DNA of 64,000 bases from Fistulifera solaris (Eukaryota; Bacillariophyta; Bacillariophyceae; Naviculales; Stauroneidaceae). The position numbers and the translations under genes were made by a program. Below the pieces are notes generated by a model. It ran no database searches, was not told where the DNA came from, and worked only from the letters and a program-made list of their open reading frames with translations. Positions 21,606 through 33,718 of the stretch are shown here, in pieces. The number at the start of each line of letters is the position of its first letter. Position 1 is the stretch's first letter. Location: assembly GCA_030295235.1 (NCBI GenBank), contig AP026150.1, positions 124,001 through 188,000 of the forward strand, in the 5' to 3' direction.

Positions 21606-24600
21606 ATGCGGCAATCGTGTCTATCGTTGTCATCCTTTGTATTAGCCCTCGGCTGCTTGCTTCACTTCGTAAGCTCCGAGGTGCAAACCAATACAGGAGA
21701 AGTCGCTTTGGCGCAACAACAACTAATTTTTCTACAAAACGCTTGCCCACGAGAACTTCTCTGTCCTGGGGGAACCCGACGGCGACCGAACTTTACCTTA
21801 TGCCATCCGACGCGAAATCAAGAAATTTGCTCAGCCTTCTCGATGATCCGAAGAAACATGGGATATCGATGCGGAAAGTGTCCTCCGACGCCGCAGTGCT
21901 CCCCCTCAAAATGGCGTCGTTGCCGTGTCGACACTTCCCGAAATAGCTGGACGCCGACAAATCAGTTTGAATGCCGTTCCTCATTTGTGTATCTTGTGGA
22001 AAGTCACCAACCGCAGCCGGCAACCTGTCGCGCGTTCGTATCAAGGCTTCGACTGGGAATTGTACGGACCGGACGCCAGCTCCAACTCGGTGACGTGTGT
22101 TTCCGGCAACTGTACCATCGCGATGCCACCGACTGCCGACAATGTTCGATACGAACTGCTTACCGTGGTGGCTCGTCATGAGGATACTCCTGCGCGTTTT
22201 TTAGAACAAGCTACCTTTGGAGCTACACGGAGTGACTTATCTTCCTTCCCTGGCAACTATACACGATGGTTAAGGACTCAAATCGACAATGTGCCTCCTT
22301 CGTATCATCGTGAGTACTATCGCCGTCGCTTGAATCATCGTTTTGAACACGCCTCTCCGCAAGGAATCGTCACGCATCCGTGTCAGGTCGGCACGCGGTA
22401 CCGGCGGTACGCCTTCAGCGACAAAGATCGAAACGATCAGTTGCAAATAAGGACCGTCGGAAGCAACAAAGTATTCTTGGTAGACGGTCAGATTCGTACG
22501 GTACTTCCTGCGGAAACTACTGCAACTCTTTGGGATGAAGCCAACCGAGCGATTGCGGATGGAGTCTACACGATGTGCCGCAAAATTGACAACTACATCG
22601 GCACTGCATGGAAAATAATACATCGAGGGTCATGTACCGATGTCTTTCATACATCGCCTTCGCAAAACACTGCCGCAAATAAGAGAGTCTTGGGCGTGCC
22701 ACCCGTCTTTTTTACAAGCAATATTCCGCCTGATTTGCCAGTGTTGTCGTTGGATGGGAATGTTGTCGAATGGGATAACTTTTTGTACGCTGCGACTGAT
22801 CGACCGCAGGAATTGATGGTAGTGAAGCAAATGAATCAGCCCGTCTGTTCGAGCATCCCCGAGACAGTCACCCGCGATGTTGAAACAGTCGTCGGAATTT
22901 ACAAAGGCCGATATTATCTGCACGACAGTCGCTTTGTTCTCGAAGAAAATACTTTGCAAGCACCGTATGCGGACGGTGGCAGTACGCTTGTTCAACAATC
23001 CTTGTCGCAAACAGATGATGAACGATTTCATGTGTCCTGTGGCAATGTGGCTCCCACGATCGATAATGAACAATTCTGCCGAATGGTTCCGGTCGGACAA
23101 TTGGCAAACAACGTTTGCACTTCAGGCGACACTATCTCGACCGAAAGCATCACTTTGACTCAGGAAACTTTGGAAGAAGTCTATATGGCCGGAGGGCGTT
23201 ATTTGTATGTCGTGACGGGATTGCGTCAAGATGAGTTTTTGTTGCATTATCCTCCGTGCTCTCCTGGCACAACATCGCGGTGGCTCAAACTGCAAACATG
23301 CCCGACCACGACGACTCCACTGCAAAGCGATACGACTACCGTGTTGCGACAGCTGTTAACCAGCAGCACCGATGGGCATCCCTTTCTGAAAGATGTTCTG
23401 TTTCCTACTCTAGGATCAGTGTGCCATGCAAATGATCGGAATACGTACGACATGGTGGTTCGATTGACAAACGGCGAATGCTGGCAAAATATTCATCCTT
23501 CCAATTACCAAGTGTATGATTTCACCGATTGGGTGACAAATCATCCGGGAGGACCTGCTGCCATTGAGCAATTTTTGACGGAAAGCTTTACCCTGTTCTA
23601 CCCGAGCAACCACGAAATGATGCGATGGAATGAAAACTCACCCGTCCATTTAGTGGAAATAGGACGCTATATGGATACGATTGATGTTCAAGAAGGCAGT
23701 CCAGTGGCAGATTCGCTCTCGACGTTACTACTTCAAGACGATTTGGAAGGCTCCACTCTGCTTTGCGGTAGTCCATCGGAAGTTGCCAACGACCTCACGT
23801 TAGGCGGGAGCATGTATCGAGGAGCCTTCGACGCGCTGACAAATTACAATCGCACCACCCTCTTTGAAGACTTCGAACGTCAGCGAACGAGTGTATGGTT
23901 GGAGATGGCTCTACGCGCACCTGATACGCTCAGACAAAAGGTCGCATGGATCTTGTCACAAATTCTCGTTGTTAGTTCAGACGCGATCGAAACGTTCTAT
24001 CATACTGAACAGTTTCTTCATTACTATGACATATTTGTGAGGAACGCGTTAGGTAACTATCGAGATGTCTTAAAACAAGTGACATATAGTCCCCTGATGG
24101 GAGAAATGCTTAGGTGAGTGAGACTCGAGGTGTGGGTGCCACTACCCTTTAATAGTAGGGTCGCCTTCCGTTAGTTGCACCCCACGCCGCTGTGGGACAA
24201 ACTTCATCTCACTTATCAGCTAACATCTTGTTTCTGTCTTCGCAATGTTAGCTACCAAAATGGCCATTCTACGCAGTATGTATGGCAAACCAAACGGAGA
24301 GTGGAATATGCCGATGAGAACTTTGCTCGAGAGCTGGCCCAGCTGTTTAGCACCGGAATCGTGCCTTTGCGCTTAGACGGTAGTGTTGTACCAACTGGTT
24401 CAACGACGTATACCAATGACGATATAATGGAATATGCAAGGCTTTTTACAGGTCTGGTCCGTCAACGCCGTCGGGGGAATATAGAAGACTGGGTACAAGA
24501 AGGACGCAACCAGATCGACCCCATGCGAATCAATGTCCATGTGAAAGATATTTACCCCAAAATGGGTTTAGAGGGAAAGTACATTGGTGATGGTATTCCA

Positions 24601-27600
24601 CAATGTGTCGATTTGCCACCTCAGCACCACCTTCAGAAAGGCGCTACATATCGGTTGCTCGGAACCACGCCTAGTCCACGGTTGCTGCATCAACCTGCTT
24701 CGTGGTCGAACGATCACTCTGTCTCTAGAATACGACTGAGCCGTTCATCTCCTCTTTTTACGGCTTTGTGTCAAGTTGGTGCCAACTCATCTTGCTCATA
24801 TCCTGCCGTTGTGGTCTTGCAGCAAACGTTGCCATGCCGCGGCGAAAACTACTGTAACATTGTCCCTCGCATTCTGGAAGTCGATGCTGGCATTTATTAT
24901 GAGTACACACAGCCCACTTGCGTGCAAATGGCATTTTACAATAACGGTGTCGTGCAAATGTCCTTGTCATCAACCCATTGCGCCGATCCCCAAATGACAA
25001 ATGGCGCCGCTGCATGCTGCCGCGCTGGGAGCGATGCTGTCGACTGGAGTCGCTCTAGATTCGCGGGAGAACTACTCACACGTGATACTGCACGACAGCT
25101 TTGCCGAAATGCCGGACTCGATCTGTGCACTCGACCAAAATGCACTTGTGCTTTCAAAGAGAACAAAGTGTGCGATGACACTCTGGGATACTGGACGAAT
25201 ACTCCCTGTAGAGGATTAGCTGCGAAGATTGATGTTGAGGGTCGTGTAGCCATCGTGCACCGTACCCTTGACAATGCAGATATCTATCATTCCGTAATGG
25301 ACGACACCAAGACATTTTTCCGGGTAGACTGGAATCGGCAAGATTTTGTGAGCTCATATGCAAGCACTTGCACCCAAGCTGGTTGTGTTCGGGAATCCTC
25401 AGATAATATGTGCGTGTGTCCGGTGACTGTTGAGGAACGTGCAGTCTTTCCAGACCCCGTGAACAATCCACCCAGTAAAAATGATATTCTCGACAAACTC
25501 AAGATTGGTGCGTTTTCTCCAACGTCAGCCAAAGTTACCCTGGCAAATGGCGTCAGTTGGTATCCCAGCGAAAAGGTATTTGAATACGACGATTATACGG
25601 GTCGAAAACATTATCGAAAAAACTTGGAATCCCGTGTTAAGGTAGGAAGCAGTACCTTATGGTTTCGCAATCCTCCCCATTTCATGTCATTGACATTACC
25701 TGAAAAACGTGATGCTGTTTATGAATTGGAGGCTGGCTTGGATCATTTCTTTGTAAGTCTAATCGCTTTATCCTTGTCATAGCCCTTCGCTTGCAGCTAA
25801 CTCTCTTTGGAACACGAACTGCATGCACAGTATCATCCAAACACTGCACCATTCTTAGCTCTTCGTTTTTTGCAGCGCTTCGGCTTTTCCAACCCATCAC
25901 CCCGCTTCATCGAGTCAGTAGCCAAAGCATTTATTGCGGGTCGCTATACTGCTAGTGATGGTACTGTCTTTGGTAGCGGCTCATACGGCGACTTGAGCGC
26001 AATGGTGACATCCATCTTGTTAGATCAAGAGATTCGATCTCCAGTCTTGGACTATGACCCGACGTTCGGCTCCGTACTTGAACCCTTCGGGAAGTTCGTC
26101 AAAATTCTGCGAGCGCTAGAATGGCAAGCCGATCGAGATGATCCACATATTCGTCTCCGGGCTGATCTCCAAGACTGGATCGGACAAGAAGCTCATAGAC
26201 TGCCCAGCGTGTTTTCCTTTTTTCTTCCCGAGTATTCGCCACCCGGTCCCTTGGGGAATGCAGGAATGGTGTGCCCCGAATGTCAAGTATTGACGGGGCC
26301 GAAATCATTGGCTTTGATGAATGGATTGGCCAGTTTGATCAAGTATGGACTTGATTCTGCGTACGGCGGATTCGGCTTTGGACGTGGTGGAGATGAACAT
26401 CGTCGATCTCTAGGAAACTTTGATCAATATGCAACTGGCCGCTTAACATACGCTCCATCGACAGGTATGACGTCCGCAAACATTGTCGAGGAACTGTCAG
26501 CCTTATTAACAGCGGGGCGACTATGGAAAGAAAAGGGTCAAGAACTAGTTCAAATATATGATGAACTCATGGCCAAAACCAGTTCCCGACAAAAAGTGTT
26601 ATTTTGCTTCAGCAAATAATGATTTCTACACCAGAATTTCAAACCAATACAGTTTCTCGCCGCACCGCTAACAATGGCCGATCGGACGACGCACGAGCTC
26701 TTTCTTCTTCATCAGACTACAAGGCCGTGATTTACATACAATTGAACGGCGGATGTGATTCCTTCAACTTGTTGGTACCAAGTCAATGCTCAGGCAAAAA
26801 TGCCGCGGGTATTCCTGTCCACACGCAATATGATGAAGAGCGGGGTATGTTAGCCTTGAATGCAAGAGAGCGTTCCTTAAAAATCCAAGTGAATGCAACA
26901 AAAATGCAAAGTGGCCACAGCCCTGCAGCGAGTTTGTAATCCATGATGAAATGCGTCTGTTGAGACAGTTGTATCAAAGCGGCGAATTAATCTTTTGGCA
27001 AACACGGGGATGCTAGACTCAAGAAGCACGACACCATCTAATTACCGTTCTACACGCATGCAACTATTCGCACACAACGCCATGATCCGCGAAAATCAGG
27101 CCGTTGATCCTCGAGCACAAGCTACTGGATCTGGTGTGCTTGGACGATTGGCATCACGGCTGTCATCAAAAGGTCTATCCACGAACTCAATTTCAATTGA
27201 CAATCCTTCTCTTGTTACGGAGCCTCGACGTGGTCAAGTTCCTGCACCTTTGGTAATTAGTCGGAACGGGATTTCGATCTTGGATCGAAAGCCGTCTGGC
27301 GAAGCATCTATCAATGTGACCCAATACATGGAATCAGTCAATCGTTATAATCTGGACGAATACAACTCGTACTTTGCCCAAACCTGGTCGCAGCAGCTAT
27401 TGGATGGTGCTCGACAAGCAGTGGAATGGAAGGACTATTTGGACAGAGTAACACTCGGGAGCCATTGGCCTAGTTTATTGCCAGATTACGGCCTAAAATT
27501 CGCTGTTACGTCTAAAGTCATTGCAAGCCGAGTAGAACGCAAAGTGAACCGCGATTTTTTCTTTGTGGATTGGACTGGGTGGGACCACCACGCTGACATG

Positions 27601-28053
27601 AAAGAACGCATCCGTCCTATGTTTCGCGATCTTAATGAGGGATTGAGATGGCTAGTAGATGAATTAAAGCTGCAAGGCGCCTGGGAGGATGTAGCTATTG
27701 TAATTAGCTCCGATTTCGGTAGAACAATAACGGGCAATAGCGGACAAGGATCGGATCACTCGTGGGGCGGTAATTACTGGATTATGGGAGGTGACATTGA
27801 TGGTGGCAAGATTGTGGGCCGTTACCCGGATGATTTGACTCGTGATGGTCCGTTAAATATTGGTCGCGGTCGACTTATTCCGACGACGAGTTGGGACGCG
27901 TTGTGGAATGGGGTAGCGGAATGGATGGGTGCAACTTCTCCGGAAGACTTAGACTTTTGCCTTCCCAACCGCAATTCCGTAGACGGAGGCACTTCAAATG
28001 AATTTACCCCATTGTTAAGAGCGACCGACTTGTTCCATACTGCAGCGGCTTGA
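21606..28053 (+). CDS. giant secreted DUF1800 - cytochrome b5-like - DUF1501 fusion protein
   Basis: A signal peptide ('MRQSCLSLSSFVLALGCLLH') starts at 21606. DUF1800 begins with 'ARFLEQATFGATRSD' and continues with 'RQKVAWILSQILVVSSDAIE' and 'ADENFARELAQLFSTGI'. Within it, at 23480-23690, sits a cytochrome b5-like module with 'VYDFTDWVTNHPGG' and a second His in 'SNHEMMRW'. Introns 24114-24251 and 25753-25830 splice in phase; the second yields 'LDHFFYHPNTAPF'. DUF1501 follows: 'VIYIQLNGGCDSFNLLVP', 'DWTGWDHHADMKER' and 'VISSDFGRTITGNSG', an alkaline-phosphatase-like fold. One-base shifts lie at 26602-26605 (T run), 26921-26923 (C run) and 26993-26996 (T run). The first 300 bp need at least two more frame changes, so the N-terminus is unsure. 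Total length is about 2,070 residues. Bacteria carry DUF1800 and DUF1501 as neighbouring genes of unknown function. Confidence 0.78.
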
Positions 28054-28190
28054 TGAAGCTCTCGGTCACGGGTTCCGCTCGTCAGCCTGCCAAAAATTTC
28101 ATAGATTTAAGCATAACGAATTGAGAGTAAGGAAATATTAAGCTTTTTGCGGATCCTATGAGGCTTTAGTACGTCGAACTTCAGTCGACA

Positions 28191-29115
28191 ATGATAAATG
28201 ATTACCCAAAACGCTCCGCTCAGCGTATCCGTTTTACTAAGGTTCTTGCAGAATGCACCCATTTTCGGTACCAACATGGTATTGGCAGTACATCATTAAT
28301 CATAGCAGACAAAAAGATGACAGTGATCTTTAAAGGCTATTGCTGGATGATGGGCTGCATTTTTATGAAACGCTTTCGTCCACAAACATTCACGGACACC
28401 GAACTCTCAAAAGACGAATTCCGTGACAGTCTACGAATTCGCCGGGACTCCCAATTCTTGATCTCCCCAAGAAGTGTGATGGATGCAATAAACCGTTTAC
28501 TGTCGGAACATGCACAACAATGCAAAAACGGTGGACTTGTTATCCAGAGACACGACGATCTGAAAGCAGAATTCATGTCTCTTTGCACGCAAGCCTTTGG
28601 ACCCAAATCTGTTTGCAATGAGCCTACCATTCACACATTTGGCAACAGCAACAACAGTACACAGGTTCAAGAACTTCGAGGGAGATGTTTCAGCCTATGG
28701 CTTTTGGAATGAGAGACGAACGACCATTTTCGATGTCCGAGTTACTGACACCGACGCACCGTCATACAGAAACCCTGACCCGATTAAGGTTCTGGCTTCT
28801 CAAGAGCGTGAAAAGCGTAGCATGTACGGACCCCCTTGCCATGAACGCAGACGAGACTTCACTCCCCTGGTCTTTTCCATTGACGGAATGATGGGACAAC
28901 AGGCTATTTCAGCATCGAGACAGCTTGCAAGAAAACTTCAGCGGAAGTGGAACAAGCCATACTCCGAGATCTGTGGCTTCATCCGGGCGCGCATGAGTCT
29001 TTCCCTGGTCAGGTCAGTTAGTATGCTTCTGCGAAATCCAAGAGAAGGAATGCCAAAACGGAATCCCCCCTCATTGGGAAACGGGTTCGGGACTGGCCCT
29101 CTACTAGCGCACTAA
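28191..29115 (+). mobile_element. 5'-truncated LINE (non-LTR) fragment, RT-linked endonuclease-like domain
   Basis: Only the C-terminal part of a non-LTR element is present. 'LSKDEFRDSLRIR', 'KNGGLVIQRHDDLKAEF' and 'AFGPKSVCNEPTIHT' lead to 'VSAYGFWNERRTTIFDVRVT', 'RRRDFTPLVFSIDGMMGQQA' and 'RARMSLSLVRSVSMLLR'. This is the restriction-like nuclease region that follows reverse transcriptase in many algal and invertebrate LINE proteins. The Cys pair expected before 'KNGGLV' is lost. The frame changes once, near 28640-28680. No reverse transcriptase precedes it, because the DUF1501 gene ends 138 bp upstream; 5' truncation is typical of LINE insertion. No clear poly-A tail or target duplication is seen. 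Confidence 0.75.
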
Positions 29116-29657
29116 GGCTAGAGAGTTAGAACCAAAGCTTACTCAGAGAAGTGTCAGACTGAAATATATGTGAATGAAAAATGGAAAATTCAGTCGAATG
29201 TCAAGATTAGATTCTGACGATTAAAGAATTAGGAATAATAGAAGATGGTTGAACCTCTTTAGCTACTGCCTCGTCTTTAGCTTCATTATGCCTTACCTCG
29301 TACTGTACTTCTTTCTTGTTCCGTGACAGGATTTTCAACGCTCCGCAAGTAACTCTGACAACGGAATTGAAGAAAATCTAAATGCGGTATTGCACAATAA
29401 AATATATATGACTCCACTGTAGATCACCCCAACGATGTTTTATATATACAGTAAAAATTCAACGGAAGAAGTACAATGTTCATTCAGACTAACTAATTGC
29501 GACAAATGTGGATAGCGCAGCGCGCCGAGACTTCCATTTTCTGCGTTTCTCTCAAATTATTAGCGATCGCTTTCACAAAATTTGGATATCATTCTATTTC
29601 TACAGTCGCCACAACAAGAAGTCTCTTTATCTCAGCGCAACAAGACCAGCTGGAGCA
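29116..29657. other. intergenic region, no gene seen
   Basis: AT-rich. An open frame from 29508 joins the next gene in frame but shows no coding character before the ATG at 29658. Confidence 0.5.
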
Positions 29658-30899
29658 ATGGAGATTAACGAAGCAAATCTATTGAAGCTGAAGCAAGCGA
29701 CAGGAGCGCTTAATGCACCGCCACTACGTGCGTCATCACGTCGGTCTTCCTATTCTTCATATTGGATGCCCACGTTTTCGGACGACGAAGACGACAAAAA
29801 GTCTAGCAACAAGAACTCGTGGAAGTCGCAAAAACAGAAGGATCTTACTTTGGGCGAATGGAACACCAAGGGCAGTTTTCGAAGTGCAAAGGATAGCATT
29901 CGCGGAAGTGAAAGATTCGATGGGCCTGAAAACATCCGACCACAACGCTCCTTTGGCAACGAGCCTGAGAATGACGAAGATCAGACCGTTCTCACCAAGA
30001 GCAGTCGTCCGACAACAATTCACATTCCCAAAGACGCGCTTCGAGAACATATGAATGACACGGCTACGTATCACACCAAAAAGACAATCGCATCTGGTAA
30101 ATCGTCAAATTCAAAACTGTCCAAAAACTCGAAGACGTCGAAAACATCCCAGACGTCTCATCAGATGTCCAAAGCTTCAACCAGCTACTCAAAGTCGGCA
30201 TCGACGCAGCAGATTGCGCTTTTCGGTGCCAACACGAAGACAGGGCACTGCTTTCTGCGCTTGGCACTCGACGCGGGCTACAGGGTCCGCACCATGGATG
30301 CGACCGACATTTCGCAACCATCTTTGCGTAAATGCAAGACAATACAACACACTCTGCGTAATGCTACGTTTGTGGTGTGTTTTTGCCCCGACGTTCTTCC
30401 AAAGCTCTATCCTTTGATGAAGAAAGAGGAGGGAATTCAGGTATTGCTGTACCAGGTGAGTCCCATAAGTTGCATTTTGAGTTGAAGTCGATCAAATATG
30501 TCACTCACACCTTTCGTTTAAGGCTTCCTCACTTTGCACGGATGTAAGCGGTGATATTCCTGTTCTTGCTAAGGTGCTGAATGCCGTGTCGCAAGTTCGC
30601 CGAAGAAAAGATCTGCACAACGATGCCGTGAACTTCATTGGCCGAGAGCATGGAATCTTAGCTACCTCGCAAGAGGATGGAGATGATTGTGAAGAAAAGC
30701 CCCGCATTTTTCCTTCATTGTTACCCGTCCGACCGTTTTGCTCCGAGATGGTCCTTCATCACGCAAATTGGCACCCTCTAAGTCCCAACCCGGCCCTTTG
30801 CCTATTTCCTATGTTGACCTGGCCGAGTTTAGTCTGAATGCATTGAGAAACGAGAAGCTCTACAACACTTGCCCTTACGTTGTTGCCGATAGCTTCTGA
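29658..30899 (+). CDS. NAD(P)-binding Rossmann protein with disordered N-terminal half
   Basis: The start 'MEINEANLLKLKQATGAL' is followed by about 180 residues rich in Ser, Lys and Asp, with 'KLSKNSKTSKTSQTSHQMSK'. A Rossmann-type nucleotide site then appears: 'QIALFGANTKTGHCFLRLAL' with 'DAGYRVRTMDATD', as in NmrA-like/atypical SDR proteins. Exon 1 ends at 30455; the 67-nt intron 30456-30522 gives 'LLYQASSLCTDVSGD'. A one-base shift near 30728-30738 hides the true end: the following frame reads 'GPLPISYVDLAEFSLNAL' and ends with 'VVADSF' at 30899. Total is about 391 residues. The substrate is unknown. A frame open from 29508 is an alternative, less likely start. Confidence 0.65.
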
Positions 30900-31097
30900 G
30901 ATAAGAATACTTTATACCCTAAGCGCCACCGCCTCATCTCGTATTCACTCTCCACCAAATACATTCTCCATATTACGACTATACCACCGCAGCGAAAGAG
31001 CATCATTAATATACACACATATGCTCAATACTAATATGAGTTTATCAAAGCTACGACTTTTTCATATCATTACATCTTTCACAAATACGAGCGTTGA

Positions 31098-31937
31098 TTA
31101 CGTGCATGTCACGCTGACACCTTTCGACGGTTTGGTGGCAGCAATTTGAACATTGACAATTGTTCCGACGGACTGTGATACTTTGCAGCTCTCCTCCACA
31201 GACCCTGCTTGATTCGCAAAGCACGTCTCCGTGGACGGCTGTGGAGGCACATTTCCAACATCACCAAACGCCACCCACAAGGATAAGTCTCCTCCCGTGA
31301 CACCGGCTGTCTTGCACTCCACTTCCTGGCCGCTTTTCACCGCAATACAATAGTTCTTGATCTCTCCAAAGGCCAGGTCGAACGTGTCACTAGCAACTCC
31401 TTTTTCCAAAGTGTCGCCGCTGCAAGCCGTGCTACCATCCTGAACACACATGATTTGGACACGGTTGGCCTCACTATCGGAACTGGCCACGTTAGCGACA
31501 ATGGTATCGGTCGTCGAGGTGACCACACAAGCAATGCGACCGTTTCTCTGATTGGCGACACATAGTTCCGTGCCTTCGGCGTCTTTGATGGACAGGGTCA
31601 ATTTGCCCAAATTGTTCCGACTCGTGACGGCACATTGTACGATGGCTTCCGGTTCCGAATCGGTGTTGCCTTCCAACAATCCGCTCAAACAAAAGTTTTG
31701 AGAAGTTCCCGGCTTCAAATCTAAACGACGGCTGCTAATGACACCGTCTTGCAATTGAATGCCTCCGAATTCGACGCATTTCTCGGCTCTCCTCCCGCCA
31801 TCACACAGGTCTATTCGGGAAATCAAGGAAAAAATCTGCAGATTACGGGGTTCCTCGACGACTTCGCCGGTGCTGCTTCGTACCAAGAAGATGCTTGCCG
31901 TGACGGCGGTGATGAAGATAGAAAGAATACGATGCAT
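31098..31937 (-). CDS. secreted protein with two Cys-containing beta repeats
   Basis: A complete 279-residue protein with a signal peptide ('MHRILSIFITAVTASIFLV'). Two similar segments follow: 'LDLKPGTSQNFCLSGLLEGN' with 'AIVQCAVTSRNNLGKLTLSI', and 'FDLAFGEIKNYCIAVKSGQE' with 'VECKTAGVTGGDLSLWVAFG'. Each ends in a Cys before a Gly/Asn loop ('ELCVANQRNG', 'ETCFANQAGS'). This resembles the pre-peptidase C-terminal (PPC) beta-sandwich pattern but is weak. Probably secreted or cell-wall; function unknown. Confidence 0.62.
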   Translation of the reverse strand: MHRILSIFITAVTASIFLVRSSTGEVVEEPRNLQIFSLISRIDLCDGGRRAEKCVEFGGIQLQDGVISSRRLDLKPGTSQNFCLSGLLEGNTDSEPEAIVQCAVTSRNNLGKLTLSIKDAEGTELCVANQRNGRIACVVTSTTDTIVANVASSDSEANRVQIMCVQDGSTACSGDTLEKGVASDTFDLAFGEIKNYCIAVKSGQEVECKTAGVTGGDLSLWVAFGDVGNVPPQPSTETCFANQAGSVEESCKVSQSVGTIVNVQIAATKPSKGVSVTCT

Positions 31938-32408
31938 ATTGTTGTGACGTTAGGAAATAAAAAGGTCAATGGAGGAGTTTATTGCCGTATTTCATTCAAG
32001 TTTTCGAAATGTCGAGCCGACGAAGAAGAAGCCCTTTTCACTTTTGCGCTCGCTCTTTTTCTCAACGGCTTATCTCACAATGCCCAATGTACAACAATTA
32101 TCGAAAAGAATGTTACTATAAGCGAGAAAGTAGGACAGTGCAAGAAACACTTCAAGCATTACTTCACCAGTTATATCTTGGTCATTTTGAGGGTCATTAC
32201 CAGTTTACAGTTTGTTGTAGTGTGCCGTTGCACATAATTGGTTAACCTCAACCATACATAATCTAATTGTTGCTTGAATGTGGCTTTTTCGCTCACGCGA
32301 TCGAGATGTTTATGTTTCAGTGCTTCCAAGATAACACAACAACATACACAGCACGCAATAATAGTCCTTTCTGTCTCTTTGCATTGCATTTAATAATATG
32401 ATTCGACG

Positions 32409-33572
32409 ATGAATCTCTTTTCAATTTGTCGGCATTCGTTGTTTCTTTCTATCTGCCTTTTGTTGTGGAATGGGACCGCACAGTCGCAAAATGCCACTCA
32501 GAAAACCACCACCTGGCCTATGCCTCGGTTCACCTTAAAGTTTATTGCCATTGATGATGCCTTGAATCTGACCGAAACTGAATTATACCTAAAATCAACA
32601 TTAGAAGTTCATCTACAAAATGATTTGATGAAATTCAAAGACTTGGCGGCGTTGTGGGAATTGGTCGAACTGGCGTTGCAAATGCCGTCGCTCGATCGTC
32701 AGTTCCTGGGGAATGAATCGGGCATCCCCGTTTCGCTGTTGCGAACCGATTGGAGTGGTTCCATGCTGATGACACTAAAAAATGACACTATTGACAATGA
32801 GTTGTTGTCGGAAACCGATCGCACAGATCAGGCGCGGTGGACCGAAAGTGTTTACATGGCGTTGCAGGGCGAATCCTTGTTTGAACTGCTGCGCATCTGG
32901 GGCAATCATCCCGTCTTGCAAAATGTCATTGCCAAAGTACAAGTGGAAGACTCGGATGCCAAAGTATTAGACGAAGCGAACATTGCCGATGCCTTTCCTC
33001 CGCCCCCACCTCCTCCGAAGAAACGCTTGTTTACCAAGCAAAGCATTATTATGACAGTCATTATTATGGCCGTCATGGCGACAATCATATTACTTTGCTG
33101 GCTGTGTAAGAAACGAAGGGCAAAGAAATTAGAGGAGAAGCAACGTCTCGAACGCCGAGAAAAGTGGAATAAATTGAAAGAACGCCGCGATCGGGAACGC
33201 GCCGAAAAGAAAGCGAAGGAACTGGCGCAACAACAACCCGGTACGGAAGAATGGATGGATGAAATGACCAAGTCTTTAACCAGTATTCCTGTACGAGATA
33301 CTTCGCATTTATCGAAACAGAGTTCGATGGGGAAACTGAATCGGCAATCGAGTTTGCATCGATCCGGAGATTTCTTACAAGGAAGTATGGATAGTTTATA
33401 CGCTATACCGGAATCGGAAGAGAGCTCCTCGCAATTCACAACGCCCATGACGAGTCCCATGACGAGCCCACGGAAACGACCCGTACTACGATTTGATGAA
33501 GAAGATTTCAGCGTCGATGAAGGAGACGAGGATGAAGATGACTCTATATCCGCGAACGCCATGTATATGTAA
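32409..33572 (+). CDS. single-pass type I membrane protein of unknown function
   Basis: A 387-residue protein. The signal peptide 'MNLFSICRHSLFLSICLLLW' is followed by an ectodomain of about 170 residues with potential N-glycosylation sites. A proline run ('FPPPPPPPKKR') precedes the membrane segment 'SIIMTVIIMAVMATIILLCW'. The cytoplasmic part is a highly charged helix ('KKRRAKKLEEKQRLERREKW') and a Ser-rich tail with 'SKQSSMGKLNRQSS', which looks like a phosphorylation region, ending in acidic residues. The layout fits a surface receptor or adhesion protein, but no catalytic domain is seen. Confidence 0.62.
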   Translation: MNLFSICRHSLFLSICLLLWNGTAQSQNATQKTTTWPMPRFTLKFIAIDDALNLTETELYLKSTLEVHLQNDLMKFKDLAALWELVELALQMPSLDRQFLGNESGIPVSLLRTDWSGSMLMTLKNDTIDNELLSETDRTDQARWTESVYMALQGESLFELLRIWGNHPVLQNVIAKVQVEDSDAKVLDEANIADAFPPPPPPPKKRLFTKQSIIMTVIIMAVMATIILLCWLCKKRRAKKLEEKQRLERREKWNKLKERRDRERAEKKAKELAQQQPGTEEWMDEMTKSLTSIPVRDTSHLSKQSSMGKLNRQSSLHRSGDFLQGSMDSLYAIPESEESSSQFTTPMTSPMTSPRKRPVLRFDEEDFSVDEGDEDEDDSISANAMYM

Positions 33573-33718
33573 TGAATCCGATTTAGAAATGTAATACGTC
33601 AAATAGTAATTCTAAATTTTCCATCAAGATGAGAATTGCTTAGCCCATTAACTTGGCTTAAAATGTGAAGATGTGTCTTCATTCAAAAGAAAGAACGCTC
33701 TTCTACCGGTTGCTGGTT

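Noticed and set aside
29508-29657. N-terminal extension of the NAD(P)-binding gene
   Set aside because: No ATG at its start and no protein-like character before the Met at 29658.
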